Origin: Isoetes taiwanensis
Taxonomy: Eukaryota > Streptophyta > Lycopodiopsida > Isoetales > Isoetaceae
NCBI GenBank assembly: GCA_021234155.1
Contig: JAJEKV010000047.1
Location: forward strand, 6,041,071-6,105,070
Length of the DNA: 64,000 nt
Direction: 5' to 3'
The notes below the pieces were generated by a model. The model did no database searches, was not told where the DNA came from, and was given only the letters and a program-made list of their open reading frames with translations. This document shows, one piece after another, positions 57,666-64,000 of this stretch. The position numbers and the translations under genes were made by a program. Each line of letters opens with the position of its first letter. Within the stretch, counting starts at the first letter, position 1.

Positions 57666-60600
57666 TCAACCTTCATATGGCAGACTGTCAAGGATCATCT
57701 GGTGAGTAGCCTGTTCATAGGAAAATCTGTTGGTGCCAGGAATCTGATTCATCTCAAACTTGATAGCTGATACGTGATGACTGTACTGGAAAGTCAGGCC
57801 TTTGTCTTCAAGTAGCTCCCAACTACCATCTGGCTGGGCAGCATAGTACAAACCAGCCAACACATGTTCATCCACATTGAAGGTCTGACCCCAGCTGTCC
57901 TTGACAATTCTGTCAAGGATATGCCTCGGCTTAACAGATTTGACCACATAGAAATCTGCATTCTCCTGATTTCCCTCCTCGGCTACAACAGCAAAGTTAT
58001 CACCTTCCTCTACGTTTCCACTAAGCCATTCTCCATCACCTTCAAAAAATGCCTCATCGATTTCGTCTTCAGTACCTTCACCAGTAGACTTATCTGGCTT
58101 TAGTGTAACATATTTCCAATTCTTCAATCTGTGCTTGTTCACACAAGATGACCAGTTTCCTTTCAAACAGTTACCACAGAAACAACTTAAACCTCTATGA
58201 GCCACCCTTGTGCTTGATTTGGCCAAGTATGTCCGGATGCTGTGTATTTGCTTGGTCCCTTCCACCCTGGCACAGTCCAGCGGGTCTGTCCTATCAACAT
58301 CATCCTTTCCAATTACCCAGAAGTACCTGCAAGGAGACAACAAGTATTGCATCTCACAGACAGCATAATACAGCACTACTCATCACATTACAGCAGTTCA
58401 CAGACAGCACTTAAAGCAGATGAAAGCACTATTCAGCACATTACAGCAGTTTACAGGCAGCACTACTCAACAGAATACAGCAGATGAAAGCATAATACCT
58501 TTTGATGTCCCCGTTGTTGGTACCTTCATTCCAACGAGTTGCGAATTCACAGGCATCAGCAGCACCCCTAAATCTCACCCCATCATACTTGAGCTGCTCT
58601 CTAGTGAATGCCCCTTTAAGGACTGCCCCTTGCCCATCGTGCTCTCCCTTACCATGGGCTGTCCCAAAGAAATTCCATACTATTTCCTTCCCTAGCTCAT
58701 GGTGATATCTTGGTAGGAAATAGAATGGCCGGGCAGATTTGAATTGGCTAGAACAACCATCTGACCAAACTATATGCCTGGAGAAATCTACACCATTTGA
58801 TACAAGCCATAAATTGTGCTTTCTAAGACAGTGCTGCACAAAAAGAGTGTCATGAAGCTTGTCATCACTCAAGTAGAAATGGGTTTCCTTCAATAGCTTT
58901 CTGATCCCAGAACTGATGTCCATCCTATACGTGATGTGGACGAGAATTGTTATCTGGTCATTGTGCCAATGCTGGCTTTGAACCTCCCTTTGTATTTTTA
59001 TGCTGTAATTCTCTGCAAAATCAATTATAGAAACAATGGTGCCATGTTGGATATTGTCCAGGCAACTCCTGAATTGCATGGCCTGCCATCTAGCCCTGTA
59101 ATTGTGTGGCACGAATATCTTCAATGTGGAACACAGATATGAAATGAAATCCTTCACTGCCGTTCTCTTGTAAGACAATCTAAGGACTGGCTTTGGTCCT
59201 TTCTTTTTTTCCCCTTGCCATTTGAAGTCTCGTCTTGTGCTGCAACTTCAGACTGTGTCCCACCAGCTTCCTTGGATTTCTTACTTTTGTTTCTTTTCTT
59301 CTCAACTTGTGCTGCAGCTTCAGGCTGTGTCCCACCAGCTACCTTGGATTTCTTACTTTTGTTTCCCTTCTTGGTGGCATTGGCTCTTTTCTTTCTGCTG
59401 CCACCTGGCACCTCCTTGGAAACGCGACGCAACTCCACCGGCCTCTTACGTCTCCAGCTCCATGGAATCGTAACAAGATCTGTAGCATAAAACGTAAGAT
59501 TAAGCGCCAAGTTGAAAGCACAAAAGCAGTATTCAGCGGATGACAGCACATATCATCATGTTTCAGCATGCAATAAAGAGAGTATTACCTTTTCAAACGT
59601 CTTCCATTCAAGCAAGAACTCATGATTCTCTCTTTCTCTTAGACATATAGGAAGAGTTTTTATGCCACACCGACATGTGCATCAAGCGATCATGTTTATG
59701 CCATTCTTCACCCTCGCTCTTGTTGCAAACCCACGACCCTCGAGCTTGCTTTGGTTGAGTCGTGCGTATGTTGGCTGGCGGACACTTCTCACCAGTCCAC
59801 GGACCTGCGCAAGTGCACTTGCACTCTTCACCATGAAATCCGGTTTTTAGACCTTAATGCATTCGGGGCTACCCCGGCATACTCCAACTTCATATGGTAT
59901 ATGCAACAACAGGTTTCCCTTTCTGATACTTTCTTTACATAAATAGGCTTCAACTTCTCGAAAGCCTTTAAGCAAACAGGGTGTTCAGGATGTGCCTTTT
60001 TGTATTGTTGAAATAGTCTGCAGCTGAATGGTGGCCGTTGGTTAGAAATATTTATGCAATAATAGCAAAGAAAAAGTTTGTATGGAAACTTATACACGTG
60101 TGACCTCCATAAGGTGTAGGGGATAAGAAATTGAAGCTTGACTCTCCAACGATGTTCACAACATCTTTCTTGCAAGGAGAGACTACGCTATTTTGTTTCG
60201 AAATTCGCTATGCTTTGCTTGCAAGCAGGGGTGAGAGAATCGCACCTCAACCTCCTTTGGAAGCTAGACCACGGACCATTTCCAAGGACGGCTTCCGATT
60301 TTCTTAATCTGCGTTTGCAATTGTTGACCTCATGCAACCTATCATAAGAAATATTGCACATTAATCAATGAACATATCCCACCAAAGATCACTTTCAGCC
60401 AGATACAAGCACTTAAAAGCATGAAGAAGCACGAGGCATGAAAGCAAGAATTAGATGTACCTAACAGCCCCGCCATAGTGGAATTGCATCTCGATTTTGT
60501 GGAAGAAGCCATCACCGATTAATCGAGGTTCTCGCTCTCCAAACATCATGGTTCCTTTGCCTCTTTGTGGCTGCCATTGTCTGTTTCAAGTTGTTGAGCA

Positions 60601-61011
60601 AAACACCCCACGCCTTGCACTCCTTTGGATTTGGCAAAATTCCGGTTACGAGATTTCCATTTCGTGGTGATGAACCACCCTCTTCATCACATCGGCCTTG
60701 AGTTCGGGTGAATGCTTTTTGGTGAGCTTGTTGAAGTAATCAACTACAAGCTTGGCTATTTCTTGCCTGCGTCTCGTGCTCATAACCTCCCGTTCAACCG
60801 CTGCTTTCCTCATCTTATTCCGTAATCTGTATTCTCTCTTTCTCTCTGCATCCAATTTCTTATAAATTGCAGAGGAAACTGGATCTTCACGCGATATTTC
60901 CTGTGTTGCATTGACATCCAACAAATCTGGAACACTGTATTGGAATTCATCAGGCCAAAAGTCCAATGCTAAACGTGTGATTGCCTCCAGGCCGGTATCA
61001 GGGAGCGCCAT
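57666..61011 (-). pseudogene. Transposon gene B: putative DDE-like transposase, five exons, broken
   Basis: Exons (minus): 60461-61011, about 60100-60338, 59589-60017, 58499-59479 and 57666-58326, with GT/AG borders; about 950 codons. The start ATG 61011 gives MALPDTGLEAITRLALDFWP. Exon 3 is Cys-rich (ETCCCIYHMKLEY; in a shifted frame GEECKCTCAGPWTGEKCPP). Exon 4 has two 24-residue basic repeats (NKSKKSKVAGGTQPEAAAQV) and then the core: IVSIIDFAENYS, VWSDGCSSQFKSARPFYF, WNFFGTAHGKGEHDGQG. The Asp of IDFAENY, the Asp of WSDG and the Glu of GKGEHDG are my candidates for an RNase H-fold triad. The C-terminus has a zinc-binding-like CFCGNCLKGNWSSC. Frameshifts: near 60640, 60560, 60190, 59840 and 59200 (A-rich run). 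Similar 'SDG..SQFK...HGKG..DG.G' proteins are widespread in eukaryotes; transposase function is inferred from these motifs and the TIR context. Confidence 0.65.
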
Positions 61012-61294
61012 GAAATTCCTGAGAGAGGGAGAATAAGTGAATTGGAGGGAGAATTTTCGCGGGCCATGAGGTCGTGGTAGTTCTGGGCTCGATCCAATTT
61101 GCAACGTACTACCACTCGCGCGAAAATCCAGCCAAAATCGAACAATCATTTTCCTAACGGTTCGTTGGTGAGGTGGACGTGCGAGTACATGAAGGGCGTC
61201 AAAAATATGACGGGCAGTTACGCCCACCAGCACCCAAAGTAAGCAAAAGCAGGGGTGCTTTAAGCGGGCTAAAACCCTGCTATAAGCATGCTAC

Positions 61295-61318
61295 AAGCAT
61301 GCGTCCGGACGCATGCTT
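61295..61318. repeat. 24-bp perfect palindrome beside the right TIR
   Basis: AAGCATGCGTCC followed by its exact complement. It is preceded by further GCATG copies at about 61286 and 61298. There is no equivalent at the left end. Confidence 0.85.
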
Positions 61319-61345
61319 TTGATACCCACCAGCATACTTTCACCC
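61317..61345 (-). repeat. Right terminal inverted repeat
   Basis: Complement of the left repeat with one mismatch at base 24. It overlaps by two bases the end of a 24-bp palindrome (61295-61318). Confidence 0.9.
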
Positions 61346-61599
61346 TGCTGCTCATAAAGTATTTCAGAGATAAATTTGGGCATTTAGAGTTGCCCCTACA
61401 GTCCAGTTACGTGTGCGAGAACTTTTTTTCCAAAGTGGGTGTCATGGTGCATAAGGAACTCTGCTCGGCATTGGAACAGATTGTGTAGTGTACTTCGAAG
61501 AACCAGTGGAAGCCAAGCTTCAACAAGAAAAAAGAATAAATCCATGGCAATTCAAAAGGCTTAGTATCTTGGCAAGGTACTCAGCATGAGAAGTCTGGC

Positions 61600-61944
61600 A
61601 ATGCATGGAGAGAGAGTAGAGAGCCCGTGGGCTTAGTTAAACGCCCATCCTTTGAAGTTCAATCAAATCTTGCATATTACAGAAAATATTGTAGCAAGGA
61701 TGGCAAATCCATGTAGTTTATTTATGACTTGACCGATAATTGACTCATAGACCTTGAGTCTATCATATCCCTTGCATGTTTAAGATATAAACCTGCCAAA
61801 AACATTTACCACCTGCATGATAATAATAGAGTACAGTTGAATAAGTTTGTGCGTGAACAGAATAATGATAGGATCACCTTAATTTAGATGCCTCCAAATG
61901 ATTAAATTCTGCTACTAACTATCTCTTCTATTTTGTTATTTTGT
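61600..61944. other. Intergenic, no gene seen
   Basis: AT-rich DNA between the interrupted gene and a LINE fragment. No ORF. Confidence 0.4.
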
Positions 61945-62343
61945 AGGTAATAAGAGATCGTGGTGTCTGCTTCTGGAGGTGAAGAGCAAGCCTTTGCAGC
62001 ATCCAAAAGGAGACGGCAGGCAACATCTGTCCACTCCCTCCAGCTTCCTGATGGCTCTCTCATCTCTGATCTAGTGCAACTCAAGCAATATCTTTTTGAT
62101 CATTTCTCTTCCTTCTTTGCTCAGCACCCCATGCCATTTCAGGAGGATATGCAGACTGTTGTATTGTCTAAGGTACATCCAATTATTTCCGCTGAGAAAA
62201 GGAGATTACTTGAATCGAATATCACAAGAGAGGACTTGAAGGAGGCTGTGTTTCATTTGAAGCATGATAAGTGTCCTGGTCTTGACGGCTTCCCTATTGA
62301 GTTCTTTCAAGCTTGCTGGCCTTGGCTCAACAATGATGTATGA
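61945..62343 (+). mobile_element. L1-type LINE ORF2 fragment (endonuclease-RT linker to start of RT)
   Basis: The frame reads SLQLPDGSLISDLVQLKQYL, FDHFSSFFAQ, ITREDLKEAVFHLKHDKCPG and LDGFPIEFFQACW. This is the classic start of the plant L1-type RT domain (A...L...K(A/C)PGPDGFPxEFFxxxW). It ends abruptly with a TGA after 'NNDV' and no RT catalytic motif follows, so it is an internal scrap. It is not from the same region as the LINE tails at 8 and 31 kb. Confidence 0.85.
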
Positions 62344-62355
62344 TGTTTTTTGTGA

Positions 62356-62404
62356 CCCAAAATTCTTATAAGCTTGACCCAGTTCTTGTATTAGGAAGTT
62401 TAAA
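62356..62404. repeat. 49-bp direct repeat, copy 1
   Basis: GACCCAAAATTCTTATAAGC...GGAAGTTTA occurs here and at 62694-62742 without visible change, 338 bp apart. Confidence 0.85.
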
Positions 62405-62580
62405 TGTAGCGGCTCACGTAGCGCATATGGAAGAAGAGAACAACAAACTGACGATAGGTTACCATTTGTCTGGTAAAAAGTAGCATGATTAAGGATTCAG
62501 TTTAGAATTTAGATATTTTATATCTGAAATTGTTATATTTCCTTAAGATGATTGTTCATGCCATTAACAAAATACAAAAC

Positions 62581-62909
62581 TATGGTTGGTGCCATACTTG
62601 TAAACATAATGAATAAATTTGCAATTTTAGATTGGTATCTAAGCAAAATTGCAATCAGTAGTTGGTGCTACTGGCAGAGGTTGGTGCCTCAATGACCCAA
62701 AATTCTTATAAGCTTGACCCAGTTCTTGTATTAGGAAGTTTAATTAAACTAGAATAAACTTAGGATTTACCTTATCCAAACCTTTAGCCTCAACAAAAGT
62801 GGTCGTCATGAATAGTTAGTGCTATTTGTAAGATCATCACCTTAAACTTGAACTTAAATTATATTGAGTTGGTGCTCAATTGGATAAATTAAGTTGGTGC
62901 TTAATTTAT
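62581..62909. repeat. Cluster of six hairpins with a common TTGGTG-type loop
   Basis: Hairpins at 62581-62596 (TATGG/CCATA), 62656-62673 (CAGTAG/CTACTG), 62677-62690 (GAGG/CCTC), 62811-62826 (AATAG/CTATT), 62863-62880 (ATTGAG/CTCAAT) and 62884-62909 (ATAAATTAAG/CTTAATTTAT). All close with G-C around TTGGTG (TTAGTG once). The stems differ in sequence but always pair. Confidence 0.8.
62694..62742. repeat. 49-bp direct repeat, copy 2
   Basis: Exact partner of 62356-62404. The second copy lies among the TTGGTG hairpins. Confidence 0.85.
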
Positions 62910-63240
62910 TTATGGACACAACTGAGGTCAGTTGCCTTCAAAAAGGGAGGAATTGATATGGATATGGTAGGTCGGGGGAGTGGCCTTGAACGTTGGTCTT
63001 GGTGGACTAGCATGGGTGTCTGAGAAAGGCAAACTAATAGCATGGCAAGGCAATTAAATGGCAATTGTAATGGTCAAAAAATATCTATTAAGCCAAGCTA
63101 ATCTCCTTGATAATATCTCAGTCCAAAAATAGCAATTTCTAAAAGGCCAACTTCAAAAGATCATATCTCAGCGAATATAAGGCAGATTATTGCGATCCAG
63201 GGCTCATTGGAAAGCTCTCAGTGTCTAGTTTCCGGATTTG
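62910..63240. other. Non-coding, possible retroelement end
   Basis: An AAAAAGGGAGG polypurine run at 62940-62950 precedes AATTGATATGG. No LTR partner is visible. No gene. Confidence 0.3.
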
Positions 63241-63630
63241 GGACGCCCATTCGCTAACTCCTTGTGGATAGTGAGATATCGCCAAAAGAGTGGCCGTGGG
63301 TCAGACTGGACTGCACAGCCAAGATTGCCTTTTTGAAGAGAACCAAGCTTCTTGCCTAGAAATTGCCATTGCCTTCTGCCTTGCTGTTAATCTGCCAGTT
63401 CTCAACACCGGTTGGCCCGGTTGGGTGGAGAACTACCATCAATTATCTTGTGGTTTTGGATCTTCCTCTAGTTTTGCAGATTAACAGCAAGGCAGAAGGC
63501 AATGGCAACTTCTAGGCAAGGAGCTCTTCAAAAAGGCAATCTTGGCTGTGCAGTCTAGTCTGACCCACGGCTACTCTTTTGGCGATATCTCACGATCCAC
63601 AATGCGTTAGCGAATGGCGCCTAACTTTTC
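63241..63630. repeat. Large imperfect inverted repeat, arms about 150 bp, loop about 85 bp
   Basis: The left arm starting ACGCCCATTCGCTAACTCCT (about 63242-63395) is the near-complement of 63480-63625. Small differences include an AACCAAGCTT-type block present only on the left. The right arm is continuous with the gag-like ORF on the minus strand, so the left arm is an inverted duplicate of the same sequence. Confidence 0.85.
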
Positions 63631-64000
63631 TTCCTCCGTTGCTTCAACTCTCTTCAAAAACGACTCCCAGGTGCTCAGAAATCCGATAACCTGTGTCGGC
63701 TTAGCGGGATATCCACGGAAAGAAGGCATGTCGGACTTTTCCAACCATTTGCACTTATTCTTCTTGCCAGGAAGAATTTCTTCTTCATTGGGAGGAGTTG
63801 GATTTATAGGAGCAGGTTCAGAAGGTAGCGGAGGTACAGGGGTTCTCATATTCTGCAACAATTCCTCACTTACATAACCCAGTACAATCGCCAGATGCTC
63901 TAGCTTCCTGATAGCCTCTTCTTGAGATTCAGGCATAGAAATTCCCATCTGGTTTGCCGCTGTATAAGCTGAGGTAATTGCTTTCCAGTAAGTCTCTGCA
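63500..64000 (-). pseudogene. Ty3/gypsy gag-like N-terminal region, partial, runs off the window
   Basis: On the minus strand the frame is open from the window edge: WKAITSAYTAANQMGISMPE, a Pro-rich linker (PVPPLPSEPAPINPTPPNEE), then KKNKCKWLEKSDMPSFRGYP and VIGFLSTWESFLKRVEATEE. It continues to HSLTHCGS before a stop near 63590. 'P.F.G....V..FL..WE..F........E..K...I...L' is the pattern of the plant retrotransposon gag domain start. The downstream part is lost at the inverted repeat. It is assigned to gag by pattern only. Confidence 0.6.

Larger units (their letters stand above)
53647..61345. mobile_element. Unclassified 7.7-kb TIR DNA transposon with two convergent genes
   Basis: It is bounded by 29-nt inverted repeats (28/29) and a 4-bp direct repeat TGCT (53643-53646 and 61346-61349). 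It lies inside the gene described at 52858-61590, and deleting element plus one TGCT restores a continuous reading of that gene across the junction. Gene A (RING/FCP1-like) runs rightward from 53974 and gene B (DDE-like) runs leftward from 61011; their stops are 303 bp apart. Both keep introns but have several frameshifts, so this copy is dead. The 4-bp duplication and GGGTGAAAG ends do not match the common plant superfamilies as I know them: hAT 8 bp, Mutator about 9, CACTA 3, Harbinger TWA, Mariner TA. Confidence 0.85.
52858..61590 (+). pseudogene. Unclassified, probably transposon-derived gene, interrupted by the 7.7-kb TIR element
   Basis: The left part reads GPLIGHNSDGDSRRR, a frame change, then EDYTSKEAKDSTFEVPWVGW, YGLHDQDFVHNGKKLVNPID, RRLYLGNELVTLNDICHVFD and LRARVKPTATMSFFFR. 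A GT-AG intron (about 53444-53538) then leads to LWRLWLKNQSAHSLCKNFIS and the insertion point at 53646. After the element the same protein resumes: LLIKYFRDKFGHLELPLQSS, YVCENFFSKVGVMVHKEL, and in a shifted frame PVEAKLQQEKRINPWQFKRL. I know similar long repetitive proteins from many eukaryote genomes and suspect a DNA-transposon origin, but I cannot name the superfamily. A TAA after ASRRVQ and at least three frameshifts show it was decaying independently of the insertion. Confidence 0.65.

Noticed and set aside
59215-59543. Three plus-strand ORFs over the Lys-rich repeat of gene B
   Set aside because: Shadows of the basic NKSKKSK repeats encoded on the minus strand.
1-64000. CRISPR arrays, bacterial operons, ribosomal RNA genes, complete tRNA genes
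   Set aside because: No regularly spaced identical repeats with unique spacers, no rRNA signatures and no complete tRNA fold were seen; the window is eukaryotic nuclear DNA.

Overview
This is a gene-poor, AT-rich, transposon-packed stretch of a nuclear plant genome. The evidence is a spliced LPA1-type P-loop kinase gene (plant family, short exons, long introns), a nuclear copy of the end of chloroplast psbC, a U2 snRNA fragment, plant-type LTR retrotransposons primed by initiator tRNA-Met, LINEs and a tRNA-derived SINE-like head. The intronless TKL-kinase/Sel1 gene and the dense layering of degraded elements would suit a large-genome seed-free plant such as a fern. That lineage call is inference.

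Layout. 1-2.4 kb: 5' part of an LPA1-like gene on the minus strand, six exons visible. 4-5.1 kb: an LRR remnant and an unidentified exon. 7.2-7.45 kb: psbC NUPT. 8.1-9.1 kb: LINE 3' fragment with an (ATTCT)n tail. 10.35-22.8 kb: a nested pair, in which a short poly(A)-tailed retrocopy with 15-bp target duplications was split by an 11.8-kb LTR element (1.66-kb LTRs, TSD AATAA, tRNA-iMet PBS, no recognisable pol). 23-34.5 kb: dispersed repeats, a Copia RT relic, a second copy of the LINE and a U2 fragment. 35.3-37.7 kb: the one intact long gene, a kinase with Sel1 repeats. 38-45 kb: repeats, including a 0.8-kb duplicated segment and a minus-strand LTR. 45.25-52.3 kb: two Ty3/gypsy fragments head to head; the plus-strand one keeps RNase H, integrase, an antisense small ORF with its own TATA box, a coiled-coil accessory ORF, PPT and 3' LTR.

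The most notable object is at 53,647-61,345: a 7.7-kb element with 29-bp terminal inverted repeats (28/29) and a TGCT target duplication. It carries two convergent, intron-containing, now broken genes: a RING plus FCP1-like phosphatase protein (plus strand), and a Cys-rich protein with D...D...E-like motifs resembling a transposase (minus strand). It lies inside another gene of probable transposon origin, whose reading frame resumes on the far side. I could not place it in a named superfamily.

To its right are an L1-type LINE fragment, a cluster of six short hairpins that share a TTGGTG-type loop closed by G-C but have different stems, and an inverted duplication of a Ty3 gag-like sequence that runs off the window. 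Apart from the LPA1-like gene and the kinase, there is little ordinary host coding content.
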